Source: Atriophallophorus winterbourni (taxonomy: Eukaryota > Platyhelminthes > Trematoda > Plagiorchiida > Microphallidae). From it: a stretch of 64,000 bases of DNA. Where the stretch lies: contig JACCGJ010011332.1 of assembly GCA_013407085.1 (NCBI GenBank), forward strand, positions 1-64,000, written 5' to 3'. A program made the position numbers and the translations under genes. How positions within the stretch are numbered: the stretch's first letter is position 1; every line of letters begins with the position of its first letter. This document shows, in pieces, positions 34,397 through 46,688 of the stretch. The notes under the pieces are model-generated. The model made no database searches, had not been told where the DNA came from, and worked only from the letters and a program-made list of their open reading frames with translations.

Positions 34397-36105
34397 TTAA
34401 CACGTTTCCTGCGAAGGGACCCACCGGCGGGTCCCTAAAGAAAAATCAGTAATATATATAAATCTATCAAAAATATATAAACCGGTTCTAAAATAGACCG
34501 TTTGAGTGTTTCAAATTTTGAAAAAAATGGTTAATGAAGCAAAACAAATAAAGAAAAACTAAAGTTTATTCCTAAATAAGTGCTGTGATTCCTTTGAAAA
34601 AATACGCTATCAAAACATCAACGTAATACCAATTTTAATGCTTTTCCCATTTATCCTACATGTTTCGAAGCAAAGCATAATACACAGAGGTAAGGGGACC
34701 TTTCGCGTGAGGCACAATAGGTCGACACTTTTCTTGCTTTACGTTCGGCAGCTTCATAGTCCTCATTCTTAGAGAACATTTCGTAGCATCTTTTGCAGCG
34801 CTTTCTGTTCTTTCTCTTTCGACCACCAGCTTCTTGTAGAGAGTGCACCGATAGTCGTGATATGTTTGACGTGCTTCTACCTGGCTTGTTTTGCTCCTTG
34901 TTTATTCCTTGCGTGAAAGAGAGAATAAAACTCTAGATTTGAAGTATACCCATCATGAGTGCAAAGTTTGAAAAGCTTGCAGCCATATTTATGACTCTTT
35001 CCAGGAATATATTGCCGAAATACAATTCGTCCTGTGAAATGTACCATGCTCTCGTCGATCACAACGTTAGGTCCTCGTCTATACACGGTTTGAAATTATG
35101 CTACTACCATGTCGAGCAGTTTTTTTGATTTTGCGATCTTTTCCAACGTTTATTTCTTCATTGGTGGAAAAGTGAATCATTTGCAACAACAATTAAAAGC
35201 GGTCTCTAGTCATTGTGTCTGACACTAGATTGTTTTTAAAAAGACTCAATTTTGACCAGTAGAGTTAAATGTCAGGTAGTGGGACCAATCCCATGTAAAT
35301 GATAAGCCCAATGAATTTTTCAATTTTTTCTTCAGTAGTAGGCACCCATTGAACAAATTTTGATCTTCGGGCTATAACCTTCAAAGCAATAGTGTGTTCG
35401 ATTAGTCTCCTGTATAATCATGTCGACAATATCAGCAGTTATTATTTGTTTGCAAACATCAACTGGGAAAACATTTCCATCTTCAGGTGAAGCTGACACT
35501 CTCACACGTAGCTTTTCCTTGCCAGTGAATTCAAACTCTCGATTTTTCTTAGTTGTTTGCTTCCATTCAGTGTCATGCAATTGTTTATTATTGATTTCCT
35601 CAGTGTGATTGTTATTGCCTTCATCAGTTGTTTCTCTATTTAATGTGGTACTGTCAGTGTCTGAATAGTAATCTTGAAAATCTGGGTCTTCTTCGTCAAT
35701 CTTCAGAGGTTCATCTGTGTCGGAACTTGAGCTCACTTGAGCGTCCCGATGTGTTTCTTCCGAAAAAAACACTAATTTCCACAACGAAGGCTGTAAAATA
35801 ATGAGAATAAATTTCAAACACAAGAAACAAGCCATGGAGCACACCAAAAAGAGCAACAATATCGAGATTTATCAGGGGAACCACCGGTGGGTCCCTTCGT
35901 ATTACAACAAAAGATTCTAATGTCAAATTCGAAGGTTATCACATGTGTGTCCCGATTTTCTGACTTCAACCAGCTGTAAGCAGCCAGGGCAACATACACA
36001 CAACCTCTCGTGGCGATAGCACATGGTGCACTGAATATATAGTGAAATAAATGCATCGCAGTGAGCGGAAACCACTGTTCCTAGAAATCGCCGGAAACGT
36101 GTTAA
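34397..36105 (-). mobile_element. piggyBac-like transposon remnant P1
   Basis: Flanked by TTAA (34397-34400 and 36102-36105), the piggyBac target duplication. Terminal inverted repeats begin CACGTTTCC at the left and end GGAAACGTG at the right. A subterminal palindrome (GGGACCCACCGGCGGGTCCC) sits 15 bp inside the left end, and a related one (ACCACCGGTGGGTCCC) lies near 35880. Minus-strand transposase fragments fill the interior. The right noncoding end is about 200 bp longer than the left. Insertion site and internal deletion are the same as in P2. Confidence 0.85.
34650..35859 (-). pseudogene. piggyBac transposase remnant (P1)
   Basis: N-terminal acidic region (35332-35859: SSSSDTDEPLKIDEEDPDF, NREFEFTGKEKLRVRVSAS), then after a frameshift FVQWVPTTEEKIEKFIGLII and MGLVPLPDI, KIKKLLDMVVA, NVVIDESMVHFTGRIVFRQY (first catalytic Asp, near 35060) and SHKYGCKLFKLC. 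The part carrying the second and third catalytic Asp residues is deleted; the frame jumps near 34880 to the C-terminal cysteine-rich DNA-binding domain (RCKRCYEMFSKNEDY, STYCASRERSPYLCVLCF). The normal enzyme cuts and pastes at TTAA. The frameshift before RSKFVQW is shared with P2, so it was dead before duplication. Confidence 0.85.
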
Positions 36106-36354
36106 GGGATTTCAAATTCCACAAAACAGAATTTTTTGGAATTCTCAAAGTTCAATATGATGACTAACATTTTACTAAGCCCAGGATTTCTACTTGGTAA
36201 TCCGTCCTTGAAATGCATCAAGATTCAAGATTCAAGATTTATGGTTGAAAAAGCAATTAACTTTACAATAAGCACAGGGTGGAAATATAGGTACAAATGT
36301 ATATATTTATATAAGTATAAATAAAATCAAAATCAATGGGACAATGATAGCTTA

Positions 36355-39251
36355 TTAATAGTTTGGGGAATAATTCGGATTAGCTCTCATATAATCGTCA
36401 AGTTTTCATTTGAATATAGATAAACTGTTTGAGCTTACCAAAACGGAAGTTAGGGAATTCCAAGCAAAGCACACACGTACGGAATAAAAATACCTGCGGC
36501 AGTTCCGTTTGGAATGTGGTATTTCCAACTTGCAACCATGGCCACGGCTGTTGCTTGAAGTTCGAAGGTGAAATAATATATCCAGGGGGTGGGAAACAGT
36601 AGTTAGTATTTCGTATGCGAGGATGAGATCACCCCGCATTCTCCTATGTGCAAGTGTACTCATTTCCAGTTGTCTGAGTTGCCTGGCGAATGACATATTT
36701 TCGAGACCAATAACAAGCTTAGAAGCTCTCCGGTATATGCGATCCAGGAGTAAGATGTCTTTTTGGAGCCATGGTGTCCAGGCTTGTGCGGCATAATCTA
36801 GAACCGGGTGTATATATGTATTCATCATGAGAGGAAAACACCCCGGGGAAAACGTCCAAATATCCGCCGTAGCATGCCGAGCAGCCGAGACGCGCTTTTG
36901 TAAACGGTTTCGCATTGTAGACCATTTTTCAAACTGCCGCAAATCCAGACACCTAGGTCCTTTTCTTTTTCAGTGTACTCCAGGTTAATGTCGCCGAGCT
37001 TGTATGGATAGGAAAAGCCAAGGTCACGACCAATCTGAATCATCTTCGACTTTTGCATATTCAATGACAGTTTATTTTCAGATGACCAGTTGAACAAAGC
37101 ACTCAAATCGTTTTGCAGCAAGATACAATCGTCAGCATTTCTGATTTGCCTCCATACTTTTATATCGTCAGCAAACAAAACCATCTTACTATCATTTGGT
37201 AGTGGTATATCGTTCATATAGACTAGAAACAGTATTGGTCCAAGCACTGACCCTTGTGGAACTCCGCTAGTGACATCGATGTTCTTCGAAAATAAGCCGT
37301 CCACACGAACTCGGATGTGTCTGTTGCTGAGGTAATCTCTTAGCAATTCGTATAGTCTTCCAACAACACCGTGTTTCTTTAGCTTGTTCAAGAGTAAATT
37401 GTGATCAACTCTGTCGAACGCTTTAGAAATATCCAGGTAGCACGCATGAATACAGCCCCCCGCATCTACAATCTTCGTCCAATCGTCTAAGCTTGTCAGC
37501 AAATTTGTTAGACAAGAGCGATTTCTGCGAAATCCATGTTGGGCAACTGCCAAAAGTTGATTCGTTTCCAGATGTCGCACGATTTCTGCGGTTATTATTC
37601 GCTCAAAAACTTTTGATACCGAAGACAGCAAGGTCACCGGCCTGTAATTTTTAACATCAGAACGGCAACCACCTTTGTAAATGGGTATTATTTGTCCCAG
37701 TTTCCAGTCTTGTGGCACTACGCCAGCTTGGAGCAAATTATTAAACATGCAAGATAGAGGTTCAGATAGCTGCGCATGGCAGGTTTTGAGCAGCTTTGGA
37801 GTTATCTCATCTGGTCCTGGAGATTTCTTTACGTTTAATTTTCGTAAGTACTGCGCTACCACCATCGGAGTAATCAATACTTCACTCAAGGTCGGTCGGT
37901 CAAGTCGAACGATTGGTTCCTGATCAGGCTCCATGGATTTCGGCGCAAAAACTCCGGCATAAAAGTCTGCTAACAGGTCAGCGGTCTGATTTATGGATTC
38001 TGTGAAGCCGGACGAAGTTTTCAGGGCAAAGACTCCTGGTTTAATATTTGTTCTATCGTTTACAAGTCTATACAAGAGCTTCGGATTCTGGTGCATCTGA
38101 GTAATCAATTGCGATTGGAACGCTTGTTTATCATCTCGAATTAAGCTGATAACTTTGTTTCTCAGTCGTGTAAATTGTGCCCAAGAATCAGCTGTGTTGG
38201 TAGCCTTGTGAAACTCCCACGCTACTGCCCTTTGTTTCATCCACTTTTTAGTCCTGCTTCGTAGTAAAAATTTATTTCGTTGAGACGTTTTCTTCAAAGC
38301 AAACATTGAATGTTCCTCCAATATAGATTTGAGGTGCTGTAAGAGAGATCGCCAATGACTATCCGGATCGGAGTAATCCAGTTGTGCGAAACTAGTGCTT
38401 TGTAACTCGGCACACAAGGCACGGTAGTTCACCATTCTGACGCATTTTGTCCCGTCACTATTGCGTCTAGCGCTACAAACGTACTCGAATTCTAGGACAA
38501 CGTGATCGCTTCGTCCGATCGGCGGTTTATAGATGATAGTTTCTACAGCGGTAGGTTCAGATGTAAGTATCAAGTCCAAGGTAGACGGCCTGTCAGCTCC
38601 CCTCATACGAGTAAATCCTTTAACGTGGTTATAGAGGGGTGTGTAATCCAAGACTGCTCGAAGTTCGTGTTCAAATGTCTCTGGTGGATGATCATCACGG
38701 TTATATAGCTGGGGAAGGTTGAAGTCTCCCATTACCAAAATTTGAGTGTTATATCGCGTTATTACATATTGCAAAGCGGTAATCAGTTTATTATTCAGGT
38801 CGAGGTTCGCGGTTGGAGAACGGTAAATCACTCCAATAACGCACTGGTCACCAGAAGTAAGAGTTATAGAACACCAGAGCGTGTCGGGGATATCCAGATT
38901 TTGGTCATTCATAACTCTGCAAATAAATGATTGATTGCAGTAGAGTGCTGCTCCTCCGCCATCACTTAAACGGTCACGTCGAAATAAAGACATGCTTGGT
39001 AAAGAGAGTTCTAGATCAGAAAACGAGGTAGTGAACCACGTTTTTGTTATGGCAACTATGTCTGGGTTCGTTTCATCACAAATCTCGGAGAGTTCGTGCA
39101 GCTTATTGATCAGGCTGTTTGCGTTCGTATAGATGCACTTAATTGTGTTTTTTATGAGTAATGACGGGGTGTAAGCTGTTTGGTTCAGCAGTTTGCTAGA
39201 GAGACTTTGTGTGTTTGTATATAAACAATCAATAAAGTTTGTAGTGTTCAT
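36355..39251 (-). pseudogene. CR1 copy E ORF2: AP-endonuclease / reverse transcriptase
   Basis: 808 codons are open from the ATG at 39251, then a 1-nt deletion near 36845 shifts into the frame that carries the rest (36406-36942), with a final TGA at 36406 before the expected end at 36355. The endonuclease shows CIYTNANSLINKL, GDFNLPQLY, STLDLILTSE and GRSDH, but the catalytic segment reads AITKTWF where C and H have AVTETWF: the metal-binding Glu is Lys. RT shows VKKSPGPDEITPK, FRRNRSCLTNLL, YLDISKAFDRVDH, SGVPQGSVLGPILF and FADDIKVW. In the -1 frame the reading is open upstream to the slippery heptamer. It shares the layout of copy H. Confidence 0.9.
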
Positions 39252-39262
39252 ATCACGAGAGG

Positions 39263-40567
39263 TTATTGGGGGTCCGACTCTGTCAGAGTCGGAATGCTCA
39301 CGTTTTTTTGAAGTGGCGCATGAGGTTCCAATTGAACTGTGACACTTGGCGTAGGTTGATCAGTACTATCCGTTTGCTGAATTTCGGTTTTGATCCTGGG
39401 CAAGCTTAACTTTACGTTTTGGGGTAGATATCTTCTGTTTGACTTCCATTCGCGTTTGACATTATCGGTCATTTCGGTTGTCAAAAAGGTTAGCTTCAGA
39501 GGGCTAGGACCTTGCCCTTTATAGTTTGTAGACATCGGCATCCTGAAATTGCTTACCAGTATGGATGTTTTAACGCCGATCTTTTCAGCTAAGTATTTCC
39601 ACTGTTTGTGATCGTGCTCAAACTTTTGAGAAGGATCGTCTGCAGCGTAATCTGGAACACCCAGAAGTACAATACTTCTTGGATTATTTTCCTCTCGATA
39701 TTTCTTTGTCGTCCTTCGCTCCCACCATGGTAGATCCGGAAGGATACGACTTGTAGAATTGGAAACATCTCTAAGCTTGTAAGCATTTAAAAGTACGTTT
39801 TCCACATCCTCAGCTGATTTCAACGTTACTTTTAAAAGACTTGGATCATTTTTGTGTGGGGAATTCTTGTGACGGTGTAGCCGAACAATTGATGAGGGGG
39901 TAGCTGGGGACAGTTTCATCTGACTACACAAATTATGCCACTCCACTAAGTCGTGCTTCTGTTTGGCTTCGAATAGCGTTTCCTGTGACTCGGTCACGTT
40001 GGTACATATCACACTGAGGTTTATACGTGTGGGTTTTGGCTTATAGTTTGGGTCCTTGTTTTTGACGGTGGCTATGTGGATTTCTTTCTGAAATCCGCGA
40101 CATGTGTGCAACGCTGATGAATCCTTTTCAGTTTTGGTCAGATTTTGCGCAGTTATCTGGGCAAATGTCGGCCTGCTCGAATGTGACAAATTCTCTGCTG
40201 AATTTTCGGTAGTGGCCTCTGAGTGCGGCAATAATGGTATTTTTGTCGCGTTCATTATGCGTTCAATAAGTGCTATTAGGCTGGATTCTAAGCCATTTAG
40301 ACGTGTCTCGATTGTGTTATCAGTGGTCTTCGCTTCAGAAAATGTCACCTTTGGTTTGTTTTTGCAAACTTGGCAAACATAACAGACACCGGGACAAATG
40401 TCTCCATTAATAATCGCTACCACGTCTGGGGTCAACGACTTATCACATTTTGCATGCACCTTTGACAAGCAGTCGTAACATGTGACACATCTCGCCTTGG
40501 GGCTTACAACCTTTCGTCAAACCGCACACACGCACCGCGTGGTGCTTTGTCTCGTTTTCAGGGTCAT
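39263..40567 (-). pseudogene. CR1 copy E ORF1: PHD-like zinc-finger RNA-binding protein
   Basis: Starts at the MTLKTRQ ATG (40567); H has MTPKRKQ at the same place. One in-frame TGA (40517-40519) replaces a zinc-finger cysteine (CVCAV-stop). The finger continues as CVTCYDCLSKVHAKCDKSLT and CYVCQVCK. Then come a low-complexity linker, LSVICTNVTESQETLFEAKQ, WHNLCSQMKL, SLLKVTLKSAEDVENVLLN, LPWWERR, SIVLLGVPDY, NFRMPMSTNYKGQGPSPLKL and a C-terminus ending ESDPQ. 434 codons. It probably coats LINE RNA. If the frameshift signal works, a fraction of product would be fused to ORF2. Confidence 0.88.
39273..39308 (-). promoter_or_regulatory. Candidate -1 frameshift signal, CR1 copy E
   Basis: In the ORF1 frame (CAA AAA AAC) the heptamer A_AAA_AAC occupies 39308-39302. 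An 8-nt spacer (39301-39294) leads to the stem TCCGACTC / GAGTCGGA (8 bp, 5-nt loop, 39293-39273). The ORF1 stop follows at 39265. The -1 frame is open from the heptamer into ORF2, ahead of the first ORF2 ATG at 39251. Confidence 0.78.
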
Positions 40568-41023
40568 TCGGTCAGGAAAAATTTCAACGCTGTTCACACG
40601 TAGTGTTTCGACCGTTCGATCAACAATGAATAGCGTGATGGCGGTAAACTGCAGTGATCACGAAGTAGAGTGAAATCTGTAATCAATCCTGCAGTACGTT
40701 TCGGGATTTGATCTCCGGATATTCAGGGTAGCTCCAGTCGATGCAGAAGAAATAGCTCCTTCGAATGGTATCAATAACTAGAGAAAATTGAACAGCGGCA
40801 ACAACTTTTCACGCGTAGATCCGAAATGGGAAAAACACGAAAAATCACAAATTGCACGTATTGCTGAATACCACTACGAGAGTGATAATTACAGATAGCT
40901 GAATTCGAGAGGATTTCAAAAATGTATAATGTATCGACTTAGGTCCAAGTGGAAGAAGAGTGTATCCAGGTAATCGGGAGCTCAAAATAATGCGACCACA
41001 CGGTAAGCACGGTAAGCACTAAA
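40568..41023 (-). promoter_or_regulatory. CR1 copy E 5' UTR
   Basis: Noncoding leader sharing blocks with the leader of copy H (53340-53620): AGTGTATCCAGG-like, CGTATAAT-like and CACGCGTA segments. It ends at the conserved terminus near 41000. As in other LINEs it probably holds the internal promoter; this is inferred. Confidence 0.5.
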
Positions 41024-41409
41024 GGTAAAACATCACTATTTAGCTGATAGAGTCTTGTAGAAATCCTTATGAAAGTTAAACAAATGTGTGTCAGCCATGC
41101 CAAAGTAATTCTCTAAAAGACTGCCTCAAAATTGTTTGGAACGACATTATTGGATGTTAATCATAAATGCAACAATTTCTTTTCACGGAGCCAACAACAA
41201 TGGGTTCAAGCTTATAGTTTTCTCAATGGCATCAAATATCTTAGTACACTTTACCGGTTACAGGCTATTTAAATTTTTGATTATCGTACGTCGAAACTCC
41301 CGTTTTGGGTATAAGCGCAAAGTGATCGTATAAATGAGACCAATTATATGTTTATTGTTCACGCTCAAGGCGACACGGAAAGCCACCCTGTATGATATTT
41401 ATCCACGGA

Positions 41410-44400
41410 ATATTCAATTACATGGATTGCAAAATACATTGTAGAGCCTATCTAAATGAGATATATTGTGAACGTTAACATTGGCCAGGAATCACTTTGT
41501 GATTCTGTATTTGAACATCGTGGTTCTTTGTATGAACCATATATAACAGTGGCATACAAGTTCAACTTTGTTAACAGACAACCGTATTTCAAAGATTTGA
41601 TATATTGGAATTCAGAATCAGTCCGAAGTAATGTGTTGCTCACATCTGCCGCACTTACACACCAAAACCGGTTGCTGGCTGTTTACCGTCATAAGATGGA
41701 GACAGTTATATCAGCTTCAGTGAGCCTTGAAACAGTGGATAAGTGGTAAACAAAGTTACACTTGAATGACACTGTTATATGTCGTTCCTAGAACGAACCA
41801 CTGTGTTCAATCAAAGAATCACATAGTGATTCCGGGTCATGCACTCAAGACTCCACCTGATGACTGCAAACAGCTAGAACCTGGTAGTGGTGCGTAAGTG
41901 CGGATGATGTGAGCAACACATTGCTTTTGTCATCCTTAAGCGCCTTGATTGCGAGACCGGGAATCACTATGTTATTCTGTGTTTGACCGCTAATGTTCGT
42001 TGCACGAACTCTATATAAAAGTATCATCCAATTATAACTTTATAAAATCAGTCCGTTGGAACACGCACTAAAAATTATATATCGACAATGCTTCTACAAG
42101 GTTTGAAGAAATCGTTCACCTACTATATGTATATACATATTACCCTGCTGAAATCTATGTATTATGAAGAAACCGATCTTAATTTGTTTATTATTTTAAA
42201 ACTAACAACTATCTGTGGGACAAGATCGAGGTTATTGACCATATGTATCAATCTCACAAATAAGCTAATCTAAGCAGCACAATATGAATAAAAACCACCG
42301 GATAATTCATTGTCATACACATTTGACAAATCAATCGGAATATTGGTAACTATGCTCAGATATCAAGTGAGTACATGTTGAAGTCAGCACATATATACTA
42401 GATAAGTTGCTTTCACCGCTAAACCTATTGTGAACGAGTATCGTGACGTCGTCGCGATATCATCATAATAGATTTCATTACCATGCTTTATAACAAAAAT
42501 TACTCCTCACATATTTCGACAGCATCTATGTTTCAGCGAACCACCGAATCTTATGCTAGAAAGACGTCCTATCTTTGATATTGATTAGCCATTTTCTAAC
42601 TCAGCCTATACGGTTAATGTTGTACTACCCTAGCTTCTGCCAATTCGCAGGTTTACGGAATAATCTGTATTAGCCACGTCAAAGATTGTCTGATCATCAT
42701 GGGTTTTATCGGTTGTATCGGTTGGCTTACTACCATTATGTGATCTGGCATCTACAGTACTACTGTGCGAATGTGATTAACGATGACTATCAAGTATAAC
42801 TCAAAATCACAAGATACAAGTTTACTTTAAAGAAAGTATGAATCTAGCTGCATAATTGTGCGATTTACATACCATGACCTACACGAAATCACCAACCCTC
42901 TAAAACATCTATTTCGCATGTATGCCAACTTTTATATAGGGTTCGTACAACGAACCACGATGTTCAGACACAGAATCACAAAGTGATTCTCAGTCAAGCA
43001 CTCGAGGCGCTTATGGATGATCAAAGTAATGTGTTGCTCACATCCACACTGTTTAAAGTCTTACTGAACCTAATCTTACTGTCTCCGCCTGACGATGGCA
43101 AACAGCCAGAAACCGGTAGTGGTGTGTAAGGGATGGGGTTGTGAGCAACACATTACTTTGGTGATCCATAATCGCCTCGAGTGCTTGACCATGAATCACT
43201 TTGTGATTCTGTGTCTGAACATCGTGGTTCGTTGTACGAACCCTATATAACAGTTGGCATACATGCGAAGTAGATGTTTTAGAGGGTTGGTGATTTCGTG
43301 TATGTCATGGTATGTAAATCGCACAATTATGTAGCTAGATTCATACTTTCTCTAAAGTAAACTTGTATCTTGTGATTTTGAGTTATACTTGATAGTCATC
43401 GTTAATCACTCGCCACAGTAGTACTGTAGCTGCCAGATCCCATAATGGTAGTAAGCCACCGATTACAACCGATAAAACCCATGATGAATCGACACCTTTG
43501 AGTGTGCTAATACAGATTATTCCCTAAACCTGCGAATTGGCAAAAGCTAGGGTAGTACAACATTAACCGTATAGGCTGAGTTAAAAATGGCTAATCACTA
43601 TCAAAGATAGGACGTCTTTCTAGCATATGATTCAGTGGTTCGCAAAAACATAGATGCTGTCGAAATATGTGAGGAGTAATTTTTGTTATAAAGCATGGTA
43701 ATGAAATCTACTATTATGATATCGCGACGACGTCACGATACTCGTTTACAATAGGTTTAGCGGAGAAAGCAACTTATCTAGTGTATATGTGCTGAATTCA
43801 ACATGTACTCACTTGATATCTGAGCATAGTTACCAATATCCCGATTGATTTGTCAAATGTGTATGACAATGAATTATCCGGTGGTTTTTATTCATATTGT
43901 GCTGCTCAGATTAGCTTATTTGTGAGATTGATTCATATGGTCAATAACCTCGATCTTGTCCCACAGATAGTTGTTAGTTTTGGAATAATAAACACATTAA
44001 GATCGATTTCTTCATAATACATAGATTTTAGCATGGTAATATGTATACACATATAGTAGGTGAACGATTTCTTCAAACCTTGTAGAAGCATTGTCGATAT
44101 ATAATTTTTAGTGCGTGTTCCAACGGACTGATTTTATAAAGTTATAATTGGATGATACTTATATATAGAGTTCGTACCACGAACATTAGCGGTCCAACAC
44201 AGAATAACATAGTGATTCCCGGTCTCGCAATCAAGGCGCTTAAGGATGACAAAAGCAATGTGTTGCTCACATCATCCGCACTTACGCACCACTACCAAGT
44301 TCTAGCTGTTTGCAGTCATCAGTTGGAGTCTTGAGTGCATGACCCGGAATCACTATGCGATTCTTTGATTGAACACAGTGGTTCGTTCTAAGAACGATAT

Positions 44401-44764
44401 ATAACAGTGTCATTCAAGTGTAACTTTGTTTACTACTTATCCACTGTTTCAAGGCTCACTGAAGCTGGTATAACTGTCTCCATCTTATGACGGCAAACAG
44501 CCAGCAACCGGTTTCGGTGTGTAAGTGCTGGAGATGTGAGCAACACATTACTTTGGACTGATTTTGAAATCCAATATCTCACATCTTTGTAATACGGTTG
44601 TCTGTTAACAAAGTTGAACTTGTATGCCACTGTTATATAGGGTTCTTACAAAGAACCACGATGTTCAAATACAGAATCACAAAGTGATTCCTGTCCAATG
44701 TTAACGTACACAATATATCCCATTTAGATAGGCTCTACAATGTATTTTGCAATTCATTGAATTG
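41410..44764. repeat. Central palindrome with inverted subrepeats
   Basis: The inner 3.3 kb of the giant palindrome, centred near 43091. TAAAACATCT at 42901 pairs with AGATGTTTTA at 43272, and GGATTGCAAAATACATTG at 41430 pairs with the CAATGTATTTTGCAATTC end near 44755. Each arm contains copies of the 241-bp module and its dyads GGTTCGT-ACGAACC and AATCAC-GTGATT in both orientations. The unpaired centre is about 43050-43130. Modular inverted arms resemble foldback-type elements, but no terminal signature or transposase was found. Right arm continues after copy G at 56238. Confidence 0.8.
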
Positions 44765-45109
44765 CAGGTTGTCAACAGTTCCTACTCTGCAGTCGCATTT
44801 TTTGTTGCTCTGTCACTTCTGCTCATATCTTCGCCGAATCTACTTGGATTTCTCCCATTCAGAAAATTCTGTGCTACTTTCGATCATATCTATCGGAATT
44901 TATTTGCTTTGCTCTTGTCAACCGATTAGCAGCAAAGTTATCATATGGGCGTAATTTTCAGTTTGCTCACGCGTGCAAACTTTTTTCAATCGCTAACTGT
45001 TCTACGGTTTTTGCTATCATTGCAAAGATCGCGTCGAGCTACGCATTTTGATACTTGTTTCTGTGTTCTAGCTTGTGTAGTTAATGAGTTATATTGGATT
45101 ATTTGATAC

Positions 45110-46684
45110 ATGACGAAATCACGTGTTCCAAAACAGCCACCACGTCCCGTCGAACAAAAACCCGTCACACACCCGAACAACCCAATTCAGGCTACTAACA
45201 TATTTGACCGCACCACGAGAACCAACATACTGACTAAAAAATCGATCGATCAAACTGTGACAGCGACATCGGTCCAACTTGACCTCATGGCCAAGTGCCT
45301 GGATCCGGCGAACGCAACAATGGTCACGGCCGGCCCAGCTGATAGGACACGCAGAATTGTCCCGAAGTCACTTGCAAAGCATGCGAACAACCGGTGAGTC
45401 CCATGGCGCGTAAAGTAATAACGTGTTTTCTGTGTATGGGTAAAATCCATGGTAAATGCGACCGTACTTTAGCCCCTGACTCGATAGCATTATTAAATAA
45501 TGAAATGGTTCCAGGTGCATGCTATGTCTGTGTACGTTGCAGAGCTAAATCATTGCACTATAACGATACTTTTGGATCCAAAATAGAAAATAGAATGGCC
45601 GGTTTGGAGTTGGGCCTTTGACGTGTGGAAGAAATGTTGGTAAATCATGTGAGTACGCAAGTGATCACTGATGTAATCCATCATATCAATACATCGATTT
45701 CGGAACCACCATTGAAGGAAACTAAGACTAAGGCTATTCGTGTGCCAAAAAAGCGAAAAAGCAGGGTTATTCCCGTTTTGGAATCAGCTAAAACGACCAC
45801 AGAAGTAGGAAATTCTTAGATAGATATGCTGTTACGGTCGACCTCAGCTGTACACTCCAAAACTGCTGTACCCGACTCAAAAAGTCAAGCCACAAAGGTT
45901 TTTAATTCTAAAACGCTTGACTTTCCGATACGAAAAAAGAACACCCCATACACGCTGAACGTGATATGTACAAATGTCAGCGAGTCCCAAGAAAGCCTGT
46001 TTGATAGCAAACAGAAACACGATGTAGATAAATGGTCTGAACTTTGTCACCTAATGCAAATTGAACATGTAAACGCAGAAAAAGTGACTATCTCGCCATT
46101 CAACTTCACCTCATATTGGTCAACCTCGCTTGCTCAAGGTAACACTAAAATTCGAGGCTGATATCGAGAACGTATTGCTGAATGCATACCTACTCAAGTC
46201 AGATTCCGACTCAAACTGCCGCATATATCCCGATGTACCATGGTGGGAAAGGAAGGGCAGCTTGAACGACAGGAAACAAACGCTATCGCGAAGTATAGTT
46301 CTACTTGGTGTACCAGAAAATACTTCTAGAGCATCGAATCAGGAAACGGTAGAGCACGACGTCAAACAATGGCGCTACATTGCGTGTTCTCTCGATATTT
46401 CTAATGCCGTTGTTGTGGACACTTTTCGAGTTCCGTTTTCGCCAAAATACAAGGGGAATGGACCGAAACCTCTGAAGATTACGTTCTTGACCAGCGCTAT
46501 GGCTGAAATAGTTAGGTCGGAATGGACAAAAGGGAAGCGAACATTTCCCAAGGATGTTAGACTTAGCCCACCCAAACCAAGTCAAACACTCTCCCGTTTG
46601 GAGATAGCGGATAGCAGCGTTTCCATCCAAATGGAGGAAATCAATGCATCAAAAATCGTCGTAGGTCCGGCTCAAATCGAGTAG
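45110..46684 (+). pseudogene. CR1 copy G ORF1
   Basis: Frame 1 (45110-45397) gives a basic leader ending GPADRTRR. A 1-nt loss near 45362 moves the zinc finger (TCKACEQPVS, TCFLCMGKIHGKCDRTL, CYVCVRCRAK) into the next frame. Stops lie at 45619 and 45817. After another shift near 46100-46130, 46130-46684 encodes LKVTLKFEADIENVLLNAYL, VPWWERKG, SIVLLGVPEN, VVVDTFRVPFSPKYKGNG and PLKITFLTS. The C-terminus ends early at a TAG (46682) inside the hairpin arm. Role as in the other copies (RNA binding); non-functional here. Confidence 0.82.
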
Positions 46685-46688
46685 GACT
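46651..46688 (+). promoter_or_regulatory. Decayed frameshift signal, CR1 copy G
   Basis: The heptamer is A_AAA_ATC (one change from A_AAA_AAC) in the ORF1 frame (TCA AAA ATC). A 6-nt spacer precedes GGTCCGGCTC / GAGTAGGACT, which pairs except for one mismatch created by the change that makes the TAG stop. The -1 frame is open through it for about 40 codons, with no ATG. Confidence 0.6.

Larger units (their letters stand above)
36220..41023 (-). mobile_element. CR1-like LINE, nearly intact full-length copy E
   Basis: About 4.8 kb inserted in the left arm between GCATC (36219) and GGTAAAACATC (41024), which are contiguous in the other arm near 56620-56635. 5' UTR 40568-41023 with the conserved terminal box and a doubled GTGCTTACC. 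ORF1 39263-40567, frameshift-type signal 39273-39308, ORF2 36355-39251, tail of TGAATCT-type repeats at 36220-36240. Lesions are few: one stop in ORF1, one 1-nt deletion and a late stop in ORF2. It is the least damaged LINE in the window. Confidence 0.88.
29204..43091 (+). repeat. Long repeat copy 2 = left arm of giant palindrome
   Basis: Collinear with copy 1 from AAATGAAATATATC onward. From 31978 to the centre at 43091 it is matched in inverse by 43091-64000. It holds a 170-bp CR1 3' fragment (31392-31560), a piggyBac remnant and CR1 copy E. Without E the matched arm is about 6.31 kb; the right arm without G and the gypsy element is about 6.33 kb. Identity between the arms is about 95% by eye. 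Short ORFs at 32338-32526 and 33351-33566 recur in the other arm only because the DNA is so similar. They are broken in copy 1. Confidence 0.85.

Noticed and set aside
35420..35608. Plus-strand 62-codon ORF in P1
   Set aside because: Antisense shadow of the piggyBac transposase N-terminal region.
42954..43000. GGTTCGTACAACGAACC-type dyads read as a tRNA B box
   Set aside because: There is no A box at tRNA spacing and no cloverleaf; the dyads belong to the tandem module.
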